Shown here piece after piece: positions 21,083-27,889 of a DNA stretch of 37,909 nt (position 1 is its first letter; each line of letters opens with the position of its first letter). The notes under the pieces were generated by a model. That model worked only from the letters and a program-made list of their open reading frames with translations, was not told the DNA's origin and ran no database searches. Position numbers and translations under genes: made by a program. This stretch comes from Priapulus caudatus (Eukaryota; Priapulida; Priapulimorpha; Priapulimorphida; Priapulidae). The DNA lies in NCBI RefSeq assembly GCF_000485595.1, contig NW_014577319.1:8150-46058 (forward strand), in the 5' to 3' direction.

Positions 21083-22252
21083 GTGATGTGTAGTTGTTTG
21101 TTTTGCATATACCTTTAACAGTCTGTATCTCATGTAGTTCTTTATGAGTAGGCCTATAGAATTCTATTTAAGTGTTTTTGTGCATATGACTATAAGGACT
21201 GTTGTATATGCCTGTAACACTTCCACCTAGATATTTCAAAGTGTAAGCATGGCACTAAAATTTGTCAATTTTTAATTTGTACATTTCTTAGCATTTTGTA
21301 TTGCCAGCACAAGAACAGTAAAATGCTTAGTATTTTAATAATGAGCCATTTTGATTTTGTGTTAATTTCAATCGTTATTTATTCGTCTACCAGGCACCAC
21401 CATCCATGAAAGCCCTAATGCAGGCTGGCTGGCTACTTACAGTCGCAGTTGGCAACCTCATTGTGATGATAGTTGCTGAAGTTGCTTTTATGCCAGATCA
21501 GGTATGGACTGTTGTAGAGCCATTTATTTATTCCCGTGGTTCTACAGCCTGTCATGTATTTATTATACACGTAAAGCAATGGTTTGATACTTGATATGAG
21601 ATTATACAGTTTCCAGATTCATTGCAATGTCAACTACACACATCCACCACCAAATTCCCTATATTTAGCTATATATATATATATCAGATCAAGTATTTGA
21701 TTATCACTTTTTATTTAGATATGATTTATTATAATGACCTTTATTCATCTACACTGTTATCACCTCAAGAACTGTCTGTAAGTTTTTGAATGCTTTGCTT
21801 TGCAGTTTTCAGAGTTCTTGTTGTTTGCTGGCCTTATGCTGGGAGTTGACATCATCTTCGCAATCATGGCAGTATTCTACACCTATGTAGATTATGAATC
21901 GCATGATCCAGATGCAGTCGAGGTTTGTATCAGCCTAATGTGCAATTCGTTTAATTGATATGCATGTCGTTTTTCATCAAATGAACATTTCAAGCATATT
22001 TTAGCTCGACTTCATCAGTCCGGAGTATATCTTTATACGTCAGCATGCAAAGGCTTAATCATCTGTTTTTTGTAGGAGGATGACCCCCCACCTTACAGCA
22101 AAGGTGACCCAAGTTACAATAATGATGCTGATGGCCATCCAATACCCTTGCGCTCACAGACAACTTGGACTGACTTTGGCCAGCGTGGAGAGGACAATGA
22201 CAATAAAACCACCATAGACCGTGAAAATGGTGGTGTCAGCACAAAAATGTAG
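4619..22252 (+). CDS. SLC15A: Proton-coupled oligopeptide transporter, SLC15 (PepT1/PepT2-like), 23 coding exons
   Basis: Predicted plasma-membrane symporter of di- and tripeptides with protons (POT/PTR2 family, major facilitator fold). Exons: 4619-4721, 5425-5468, 6713-6788, 8487-8628, 9412-9498, 10461-10651, 11675-11752, 11985-12070, 12310-12390, 12568-12657, 13230-13310, 14300-14388, 14556-14637, 14889-15002, 15368-15462, 15588-15678, 15841-15887, 16982-17110, 18070-18205, 18438-18569, 21394-21501, 21806-21922, 22076-22252. They sum to 2376 nt (791 residues and a stop) with every junction phase agreeing and GT-AG at each intron. Key motifs: ExxERFxYYG in helix 1 (residues 63-72), the proton-coupling His equivalent (97), GTGGIKPC (164-171), FWALFDQQ (319-326), QIPQF and the conserved Glu of helix 10 (633-644). 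A large extracellular domain of about 200 residues (411-614) with Asn-glycosylation sites at 434, 461 and 557 is typical of PepT1/PepT2 rather than PHT or bacterial members. Mammalian relatives are about 710-730 residues; the extra length is N-terminal and C-terminal. No damage is seen. Confidence 0.95.
5425..5468 (+). CDS. SLC15 exon 2
   Basis: Residues 35-49 (ending PEEK), cytosolic lead-in to helix 1. Acceptor TTTTTTACAG, donor GTTAGT. Confidence 0.8.
6713..6788 (+). CDS. SLC15 exon 3 (helix 1)
   Basis: Residues 50-74. Carries [11 protein letters not shown], the ExxERFxYYG motif that identifies proton-coupled peptide transporters. Donor GTAAGA. Confidence 0.95.
7258..8436. repeat. Long dispersed repeat, copy A
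   Basis: Starts TAATTATTAGCTCATCTGA and ends GAGCGCTGTCGCTCCGCGGCACTTGT-like sequence just before exon 4. It matches copy B (18664-20372) along most of its length with many indels. It holds CGTCC tandem units (about 7313-7332) and repeated GGTCAAA units (about 7437-7462). No transposase frame is seen. Inverted GCTCATCT motifs near both ends suggest a non-autonomous DNA element. Confidence 0.75.
8487..8628 (+). CDS. SLC15 exon 4 (helix 2)
   Basis: Residues 75-121. AIYHAF contains His97, the equivalent of the proton-binding histidine of PepT1; [12 protein letters not shown] follows. The acceptor is only about 50 bases beyond the end of a long repeat copy (7258-8436). Confidence 0.95.
9412..9498 (+). 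CDS. SLC15 exon 5 (helix 3)
   Basis: Residues 122-150, one hydrophobic segment ([15 protein letters not shown]) and a short polar loop. Donor GTAAGT. Confidence 0.95.
9863..10410. repeat. CCAT/TCCA tetranucleotide microsatellite
   Basis: About 550 bases of CCAT units, interrupted on both flanks and almost pure in the middle (about 10050-10190). It lies in intron 5 and stops about 50 bases before exon 6. It gives a spurious His-Pro-Ser-Ile repeat frame. Confidence 0.95.
10461..10651 (+). CDS. SLC15 exon 6 (helices 4-5)
   Basis: Residues 151-214. Contains the PTR2 signature region [17 protein letters not shown] and [13 protein letters not shown]. It begins about 50 bases after a large CCAT microsatellite in the preceding intron. 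Confidence 0.95.
10704..11035. mobile_element. MITE-like unit in intron 6
   Basis: The ends CAGGGGTAGAAATTAAC (10704-10720) and the reverse complement of 11019-11035 share GAAATTAAC and most outer bases. The inside has several GGGAGT/ACTCC motifs in both orientations. I see no clear target duplication and no ORF. Confidence 0.45.
11675..11752 (+). CDS. SLC15 exon 7
   Basis: Residues 215-240, with [13 protein letters not shown] at the start of helix 6. Begins directly after GTGCACCAG. Confidence 0.95.
11985..12070 (+). CDS. SLC15 exon 8
   Basis: Residues 241-269, the end of helix 6 and start of the central cytosolic loop ([15 protein letters not shown]). Donor GTAAGT. Confidence 0.95.
12310..12390 (+). 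CDS. SLC15 exon 9
   Basis: Residues 270-296, central cytosolic loop with [11 protein letters not shown], matching the HWLDWAKEKYD-type segment of animal PepTs. Confidence 0.95.
12568..12657 (+). CDS. SLC15 exon 10 (helix 7)
   Basis: Residues 297-326. [12 protein letters not shown] carries the conserved substrate-pocket tryptophan (320). Confidence 0.95.
13230..13310 (+). CDS. SLC15 exon 11
   Basis: Residues 327-353, starting GSRWVLQA and ending KPDQMQ, the conserved loop between helices 7 and 8. The following intron holds two nested transposons. Confidence 0.95.
13540..14064. mobile_element. Inner MITE nested in the outer one, TSD CCCGA
   Basis: Starts CAGGGGCGTAGCCAG (13540-13554) and ends with its exact reverse complement (14050-14064). 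CCCGA flanks both sides directly. On removing the element and one CCCGA copy, the outer element's left terminal repeat becomes continuous and matches its right terminal repeat further, so the insertion order is certain. There is no transposase ORF. Confidence 0.85.
14118..14168. repeat. Interstitial telomere-type repeat (CCCTAA)n
   Basis: About eight CCCTAA units, one of them CCCTAAT, inside the outer MITE of intron 11. Confidence 0.9.
14300..14388 (+). CDS. SLC15 exon 12 (helix 8)
   Basis: Residues 354-382: [19 protein letters not shown]. Donor GTAGTC is weaker than most here. Confidence 0.95.
14556..14637 (+). CDS. SLC15 exon 13 (helix 9)
   Basis: Residues 383-410: [19 protein letters not shown], ending in EVE at the start of the extracellular domain. 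Confidence 0.95.
14889..15002 (+). CDS. SLC15 exon 14 (extracellular domain)
   Basis: Residues 411-448, with an Asn-glycosylation sequon NVT at 434. Confidence 0.9.
15368..15462 (+). CDS. SLC15 exon 15 (extracellular domain)
   Basis: Residues 449-479. Sequon NMT at 461 and a three-cysteine patch ([12 protein letters not shown]) that could form disulfides. Confidence 0.9.
15588..15678 (+). CDS. SLC15 exon 16 (extracellular domain)
   Basis: Residues 480-510, joined in phase 2 to exon 15. Donor GTATAG. Confidence 0.9.
15841..15887 (+). CDS. SLC15 exon 17 (extracellular domain, micro-exon)
   Basis: Only 47 bases (residues 511-525). Acceptor TTTATAG, donor GTAGTA. Both neighbours need it to keep phase. 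Confidence 0.85.
16015..16368. mobile_element. MITE in intron 17 with CAGGGCTGCCAAC ends
   Basis: Perfect 13-base terminal inverted repeats (16015-16027, 16356-16368) flanked by CAATTG on both sides (16009-16014, 16369-16374). CAATTG is itself palindromic, so duplication length is uncertain. The inside carries repeated GCGTGAGA motifs and a G-run palindrome near 16090-16110. No ORF. Confidence 0.75.
16600..16936. mobile_element. Probable MITE remnant in intron 17
   Basis: Starts near GTGTGGCCCTGTTATAACG and contains GTCATCGCGAAAAAAGCG and CTAAATGCGCG. The far end has inverted counterparts (CACGTTATATACG, CGCATAAAATCGGG). This looks like the widespread 'CTCGTTATAACG' type of short element, but the ends are too worn to place. 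Confidence 0.35.
16982..17110 (+). CDS. SLC15 exon 18 (extracellular domain)
   Basis: Residues 526-568, with sequon NIS at 557. Confidence 0.9.
17177..17657. mobile_element. MITE in intron 18 with 7-bp target duplication and an inner palindrome
   Basis: Terminal inverted repeats of about 45 bases start TTAGACC (17177) and end GGTCTAA (17657), with a conserved core ATAATTCTGTCCCATATAA. GTATAAG lies directly outside both ends. A second inverted repeat lies inside, with arms near 17450-17490 and 17548-17591 (core AAACAATCAGACCA). Confidence 0.75.
17772..18011. mobile_element. Short element in intron 18 with CAGTGGCT ends and TTAGGG repeats
   Basis: Ends CAGTGGCTGGAGGTACGG and the reverse complement of 17987-18011 agree at all but a few of 25 positions. 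Near-identical 13-base flanks (CATATTTATTTCG and CCTATTTATTTTG) abut both ends. Inside, about four TTAGGG-type units lie at 17820-17848. It stops about 60 bases before exon 19. Confidence 0.6.
18070..18205 (+). CDS. SLC15 exon 19 (extracellular domain end)
   Basis: Residues 569-614. ATYTYVLR matches the AYTYIVQ-type segment before helix 10 of PepTs. The donor (GAG|GTTTAC) is weak; reading on into the intron stays open for about 160 bases to a TAA at about 18365. Confidence 0.85.
18438..18569 (+). CDS. SLC15 exon 20 (helix 10)
   Basis: Residues 615-658. [20 protein letters not shown] contains the conserved glutamate (644); GLEFAYSQ follows. Confidence 0.95.
18664..20372. repeat. Long dispersed repeat, copy B, interrupted
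   Basis: Collinear with copy A (7258-8436) from its first base to GATACCATCC near 19732, and again at the last 30 bases (GAGCGCTGTCGCT...CGGCACTTGT). Between these lies about 600 bases absent from copy A, starting GCAGTGTTCGAAATAAGG and including a (GA)n microsatellite. The insert is another repeat whose ends I could not define. Confidence 0.7.
20134..20250. repeat. (GA)n microsatellite
   Basis: GA dinucleotide tract with an almost pure core at 20197-20242, inside the insert of repeat copy B. It produces artefactual Arg/Glu and Ser/Leu frames. Confidence 0.9.
20415..21090 (+). pseudogene. Decayed 3' end of a non-LTR retrotransposon
   Basis: Three frames carry consecutive parts of a reverse transcriptase C-terminal region: YLGDTVS then [15 protein letters not shown], then [18 protein letters not shown] and RVRWFGHV, then (another frame, from about 20800) [27 protein letters not shown]. 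This order is typical of the tail of many invertebrate LINE pol proteins. At least two frameshifts break it, and the 5' part is missing. The copy ends in (GAT)n at about 21046-21082, a 3' tail style seen in some LINE clades. It lies in intron 20 in the gene's orientation. Confidence 0.75.
21394..21501 (+). CDS. SLC15 exon 21 (helix 11)
   Basis: Residues 659-694: [20 protein letters not shown], nearly the vertebrate PepT sequence. It lies after the longest intron (2.8 kb, filled with repeats). Confidence 0.95.
21806..21922 (+). CDS. SLC15 exon 22 (helix 12)
   Basis: Residues 695-733: last membrane helix ([13 protein letters not shown]) and the first acidic residues of the cytosolic tail. Confidence 0.95.
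22076..22252 (+). CDS. SLC15 exon 23 (C-terminal tail and stop)
   Basis: Residues 734-791, a hydrophilic cytosolic tail ending STKM and TAG. It includes EDDPPPY (734-740), a PPxY motif of the kind bound by WW domains of NEDD4-type ubiquitin ligases. That this motif is functional is inference. Confidence 0.9.
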   Translation, partial: EDDPPPYSKGDPSYNNDADGHPIPLRSQTTWTDFGQRGEDNDNKTTIDRENGGVSTKM

Positions 22253-23165
22253 AACTTGAGATAACATATATTGAAATGGTGCTTCATTGTACTGCATATG
22301 GAATTTCATTCAAAACTTCATTCATAACTATAACATTGTTTTGATGGTCAAATATATTTCATTTGAAATGAGATACCACTCTTGAATAGTATCAGTAGTA
22401 GTAGCAATAGCATTGAATAGTAGCAAGTCTATAATAATGATCAATTATAATCTTGTCTGATGTTATTTGGAAAAAGTGTGTTACTGTCCTTTGCCAGCTG
22501 AGAATAATCTGTTAGTCTTCCAGTATAATTTGCTTATTGCTATTATGCTTGTACAAATCCATGTGCGCACTTCAGTGTAAAATTGTAGTTGTTCTAATTT
22601 GTCAGGTTGATTTGGTTACAAATAACGTAAATAAATGACTGCGCTTAAATTTTCCAAGAAACAGGATTTGGCATTTACAGATGCTGCAAGTATGTAAACT
22701 CTTGAACAGAGAATACATGTAAAAACTATTGGTTGATATGTGCTAAATATAGCCGCATATTTTGTACTCTGCCCATTAAAACAGCTTACGCAACACTGTC
22801 AATCATTATTGAATGGTGTTCTGGGCCAAACTGAGGGTCTGACAGCAGCTAAATGCCAGGTCGTAACTGTCCCTGTAATAGTAACTTGCTGTGCTAGCAT
22901 GAGGTTGCCCCATGCAGTGAGCGATTTTTGTTCATATTAACAGTATTTGTATAACTTGCAAAAAGTTAGGCGATTTCAGAATATAATAACTTTTATGTTT
23001 ATCTTAAAAATATAAAAATTATATTAGAAACACTTGTTTAATCATGATCGATCTTAGTCTTATGGAGCTTGTGGCTGTATATATACATCCAATATATGTA
23101 TAGTTAAACAGGCGTGCTAATTTGAATTGCTAATATGTGCTAATAAACTCATAATTTATTGTTTG
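22253..23165 (+). other. Probable 3' UTR and poly(A) site of the SLC15 gene
   Basis: No frame of interest. AATAAA hexamers lie at 22629-22634 and 23142-23147. The second is followed by a T- and GT-rich stretch (to about 23205) of the kind found downstream of cleavage sites, so transcription probably ends near 23165, about 90 bases before the LTR retrotransposon. Confidence 0.55.
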
Positions 23166-23256
23166 ATTTATACAAAAGATTGTTTTCTTTCTTATGGTGT
23201 GTAGAATAGTATTGTTTGTATGTGAATGGGAAGAGGGGTCAATTTGCGAAAAGAAG

Positions 23257-24027
23257 TGTAGCAGAGCTACCCGTGCGAGTGCTGAAACTTGAGCGCGGTT
23301 AAGAATAGCAACCGGAGTGCGGTCAAGAATAAGTCACAGGATATTCTCAGCGCAATGACATCGTTGCTAAACGTGAACGTGACCGCTTGTTTTTTAACTG
23401 CGTACTAAGGGCGTGGCCCAATCACCAGCCAGCCCTTCGGTCATGTGACCCTGGTTTGGTATCAAGTTCGATATAAAATCTATTCACAGCTGGGCTCAGT
23501 TTCCCTCGCCCGTAGCCACAACACTATGGTCAGGAGATACGCGCCCGCACCAAACCATATACGCTTCCCCCCACCATGACCACACACCCGCGATGGATAT
23601 AAAAACCCACCGCGTGCCGCGACACGCAGATAGTTAGTCAGTTAGTCTTAGTCAGTCACGTAGCCACTCGTAGTGAAGAAGTAGAAGAACTTATGTGTTG
23701 TAAAACATTACCTGTCTGTATTTAGTGACTCTCTGAGTAGAATAAAACCATCTAGTCTGTTACAACAAATACGTGTTATCTCTACTGTAAAGTTATTCGC
23801 TACTCGCCTTACGTCGCACAAGAGGCAAGTCTGAAATCTCCTTCAAGCGGAAACGCAAGCACGAACAGATAACAACGGGTGAAGAACAATATACAACGCA
23901 AGACCTATAACATTACGACCTATACGATCACGTGTCTACACACAGTCGGGCATCTCCCGATGTGCCTTACGAATTGTCTATAACACTGATACAACTCATA
24001 TCTCATGTACATCAGAGAGCTGGTACA
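23257..24027 (+). repeat. 5' LTR
   Basis: 771 bp, TG...CA. TATA-like TATAAAAA at 23598-23605 and AATAAA at 23741-23746 mark U3 and the R region. Between them lie GTTAGTCA-type tandem units that the 3' LTR lacks. Confidence 0.93.
23598..23605 (+). promoter_or_regulatory. LTR TATA box
   Basis: TATAAAAA about 340 bases into the 5' LTR, with a poly(A) signal about 140 bases downstream. The 3' LTR has the equivalent at 33589-33597. Confidence 0.55.
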
Positions 24028-25093
24028 TTTGGAGCCGTAATCACCAGGATTCGTGCGGAAGGAAGTCAGCGGCAGCAAGAAACGAAGAACGAGAAAGAAG
24101 AAGAGAAAGAAGAGGTGGCTTTAGCAGTGACGTCAGCATCGTATCTATCAAACTTTGAGCGCTAGAAGCATCATCAGCGTCAACGTCGATAGAAGCAGCA
24201 TCATCATTGTGAAGAGATCGCCGGCAGCAGCATCAACATTAACAGCCGCGACGGCAGCTTAGCCATCGTCAACGTCGACTGCAATACCGTCAACAGCAGC
24301 AGCGCCCCATCGTCATAGGAACTGAGACTATAGCACTGCGTACGAATACGCTGAATCTATTCTTAGCGAACTGTGGCCTTGCAGCAGCAGCGGCGGAGCA
24401 GCGTAACGTGAACGCACTATTGCAGCATTAAACTACTTAGAAACTGCATTGACATTCGAGATCTAGCATCACGATCAATGCTGGCATTAATAGCAGTGAC
24501 GTCAGCACCGCATTATAGGGAATTGTGTGTGTATTGACATCAAGCATCATCGTCGACATCAGCAGTAACAGTAGCAGCAGAGAGATAGCGGCATCATCGT
24601 CATTGCTACTCCGTGTAGCATCCGACGAGTCTGCAGAACTGCGTACGAACACACTGAAGCTATCTTTAGCGGGCAGTGACCTCACAGCGCAGCAGCCAGC
24701 GTTTATACATCGTAGCGTGAACGCCGTCTCATCACAGCAATATCATCACAGTGGAGACATCACCAACATTTTCGCCGATAGATGTCCCGGCATCATCAGC
24801 GTGGGCGTCAGCGTCACCAACATCACCGCAGCAACACGCACGCACGAGCAACAGCAGCGCGCGGCATCGTGCAGCATCGGGCGGCAGCACATCCCACATT
24901 TGGACATAATTAATAGAATCGCAACCTCTTCAGCCGACGGGAATCACATCTGAAACGATGATTCTTACACTACTATTGTAAGTACAACACTCATTAATTC
25001 GTGCTCACACTTAACGTAATGTAATTGATGAATAGTTAACTTTTGATATCGAATAATCTACTGTACGATCCATTACCTAATCCTACCGCTGCT
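24028..25093 (+). other. Long retrotransposon leader
   Basis: About 1.07 kb before gag, rich in CAG, CATCAT and AGCAGC units. Two related stretches about 320-370 bases apart share GCAGTGACGTCAGCA (24123 and 24492 regions) and CTGCGTACGAAYACRCTGAA (24337 and 24640 regions), so it contains an imperfect internal duplication. A Ser-rich frame at 24525-24953 is probably a by-product of the repeats. Confidence 0.6.
24030..24047 (+). promoter_or_regulatory. Primer binding site candidate
   Basis: TGGAGCCGTAATCACC begins two bases after the 5' LTR. TGG pairs with the CCA end of a tRNA, as expected. I cannot name the tRNA. Confidence 0.55.
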
Positions 25094-26233
25094 ATGGAGT
25101 CCACCGCCTCTCATCCGACAGGATTGCAAGCTCCTGTATCGACAATGGATTTATTGATCAAGGAGGTTAAAGCCTTGAGCACACTTACCACCTTTCAATC
25201 GTTTTCGGGGGAAGAGAAAGGGTTAATTACCTTCAACGAATGGTGGCAAAATCTTCAGAGATTAGTTCTGATTGTAGGGACGCAAAGTGAGACGGAATTA
25301 GCACGTTTATCGCTTAGACTCCTGAGCGGAGAAGCAGCTAAATTCGCATCTGATGCCCTAATCCATACACCGACGATGGGGATGTCACAATTAGGTCAAC
25401 TGCTAAGTGAGAAATACGCAGACCACGCACATGTAACATGTTTAAGCACGACAAGCAAGGACGGCATGAAATCATAACCACATTTGCCAAATGGCTGGAG
25501 GCAGAAGCGAGAGCAGCATTCGGGGCAGAGGCGTATGAGGATTTATACGTTCAGTCTTGCGTGGTTGAGCAATTTGTTAATGGATTAAGACAAGAGGGGA
25601 TTAAAAGAACATTAATTTGCAGCCGTCCCGCCACCCTCGAAGGGGCAGTGAAACATGCTATCGGAGAATCAGCTATCGATCAAGAGGTAAGGATGCGAAC
25701 ATCACGCCACGACGAGGAGGCAATGGAGATAGACAATGTAGAATCCACGCCCGTCATGCAGAAGCAAATTCAAGAGATTCGCGGCGCTGTAGCGAAGATA
25801 ATGGCAACCGTATCAAGGTCACCTCCACAACATAACCGATACGCAGCTACCATCACCGCAACAGCCAGCAGGAGGTACGATGAATCAAGGAGGCGCGCGG
25901 AGCAGGGAATTTCAGCCTAGATATGCGTCATTTACGCAATCGCCGCCATGGCAAACGCATAACCAGCAAACGACGTGGAGGCAGTCTACACGCCCTGCCT
26001 ACCAAAATAGCACACCGTGGCAGCGTGGAGCAGCAAGTAACTGGCAGCAAAGGCAACTACAGCTATTTGAAACACCCCGATATGCACCGCCACCTGGCGT
26101 TCGTTATCAATGGACGAAGGATGACAAGCTAATATGTGCACTGTGCGGTAAGATAGGTCAACGCTGGAGGCAATGCAGGTCGACACAAGAGTTTAGAGCA
26201 GGAAATGCGGAAAACGCAAGCGCTCGATTTTAA
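25094..26233 (+). pseudogene. gag: gag (frameshifted)
   Basis: The first in-frame ATG is at 25094 (MESTASHPTGL). Frame 2 carries the first 120 or so residues, then coding passes to frame 1 near 25440, and back to frame 2 near 25860. The middle part (WLEAEARAAFG, VEQFVNGL) resembles Ty3/gypsy capsid helices. The C terminus has a zinc knuckle at about 26135-26180 (CALCGKIGQRWRQC) in which the histidine of CCHC is replaced by glutamine. A Gln/Arg/Pro-rich linker precedes it. As it stands it cannot make full-length Gag. Confidence 0.8.
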
Positions 26234-26277
26234 GTGAGACGAAAAACCGAGCGAACGACACACAACGGTCTCTAACA

Positions 26278-26910
26278 ATGAGACAAAGAAAACGTCGGGA
26301 AATGCATAACACCGAAGATACACAGAGAGCAGCACCCGTCTGCTCACTACGAATCGGTGGCATAATGACAGATTGCCTAATAGACTCCGGAGCGCAGACC
26401 ACGCTCATAAGCGAGCAGCTCTGGAAACGATTACCGTCATGCGTGCGACATGTGGGTGAGCTGTCAACAACAAGCAAACAGACACTTACTTCGGTAACTG
26501 GGCATCCACTAAAAACAATAGGAGAAGGGCCAATCCCACTTGTTATTGGGCGCTACTATACGAAGTTTCGATTTCAAATAGTGTTGCACCTATGCAAAGC
26601 AGCCATATTAGGGTATGATTTCATGAAGACAGTGGGAATGAAAATTGATTGTCAAAAAGGCATTTTATCAGTGGGAAGATCAGTAGTCACATTAAAAGCA
26701 GCCTTTACAGAACAAAAGGATAACAAACATATTCAGCTTGTTCTACTCAAAAACAAAGTACAGATTCCGCCGCGTACAGTCGTCATCTGCGAAGGCAAGT
26801 TAGGAAAAAGGCGTACCTGTCAATACAACAGTAGTAATTACAGGTACAGATGTGTTACCTGCACTGCGAGATCAGCCAGGTATATTCCCTGTAGAAACAG
26901 ACATTGTTAA
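26278..26910 (+). pseudogene. pol: pol: aspartic protease
   Basis: LIDSGAQTTLISEQLW carries the DSG active site (Asp at about 26383) and ILGYDFMKTVGM is the second conserved protease motif. Coding shifts from frame 1 to frame 2 near 26805, beside a run of A, and then continues to about 27050. Confidence 0.85.
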
Positions 26911-27049
26911 CAAGGATCATTGTATCAAGTTTCCAATGGTCAATATGACAGACACAATGTATTCTTTTGATAATAACAGTGTCATTGCCTTGGTCCAGCC
27001 AATTAATGAGAAACAGATAGCATCAGTCAAGATAGAGAAGGCATCTCAA

Positions 27050-27880
27050 CATACAGGTGCTGCTGCAGGCCTCGAATTAAGTGACGAGAGGGACAAGGCA
27101 ATTTTTTTGGGGCATGTGAGAAATTGCCTTGAATTTTCTCTAAAATGGATGGGCACCAAGGCAATTTTAAAAGGAATCAAGGCAACTCTCACAATTTGAG
27201 AAGGGCACCAAGGCACTTTTGTAAAATAAAGGAAAACTAAACAAATTAATACATCAACCTCTGCTAATGGAAGTACAGTAATAGGGTTCAACGTTAACTT
27301 TTTATTTCACTAGACCATCGGGCTAGTAACTGAGGAAAACTACTAGCCCTGACCTAACTTTCACTAGCCCAGACCCAGACCATTGTTACGAAAAAACTTT
27401 GTGTCATCGTATGAATTCGACTAAAATTTCTCTAAATTTACTGCAAGCTACACACCATACAGATCACAGCTGGCCATTATTGTGCGAGCGTCGTTTCCCG
27501 CGCTTTAAATCGCGTGCGGGCCGAGTCCACGTGCAGCATTTAAACAATTCGTGTTCTACCATGGGCATACACAGGCGCACGATTTATCGATCGTCTACTG
27601 GCAGCGGTTAGCAGCAAGCCACATTTACGGTTATTGTTTTTGCCAAAGGATAAACTGGTATCTGGCCTCACGCTCTGCTAGACAATGTACACGCTCTGTG
27701 ACAAACAGTGCGGCCGCAAACCAGTCTAGCCAGAGGCACCGACGGCAATTACAGAAAAGGGCAAGGCAGGTCACTGCCGTCAGTTGGGTTGGATCTTCAG
27801 GGGCAGTACGGCGATTGATAGGGGCACCAACGGCAATTGCCGTCGGTGCCGTCTGTTAAGTCAAGCACATCACAGGGAAA
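27050..27880. mobile_element. Insertion splitting protease from RT
   Basis: Pol-like coding stops after about 27050 and resumes near 27890. The intervening 0.8 kb has stops in all frames. It starts with GGCCTCGAATTAAGTGACG and repeated GGCACCAAGGCAATTTT units, contains ACTAGCCC-type inverted motifs (27310-27380), and ends with related GGCACCAACGGCAATTGCCG. The ends look inverted and degenerate; no target duplication was found. Confidence 0.55.
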
Positions 27881-27889
27881 ACAACAAAC

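Noticed and set aside
24525-24953. 142-codon Ser-rich frame in the retrotransposon leader
   Set aside because: Low-complexity CATCAT/AGCAGC sequence, no known domain, and the related upstream unit has stops.
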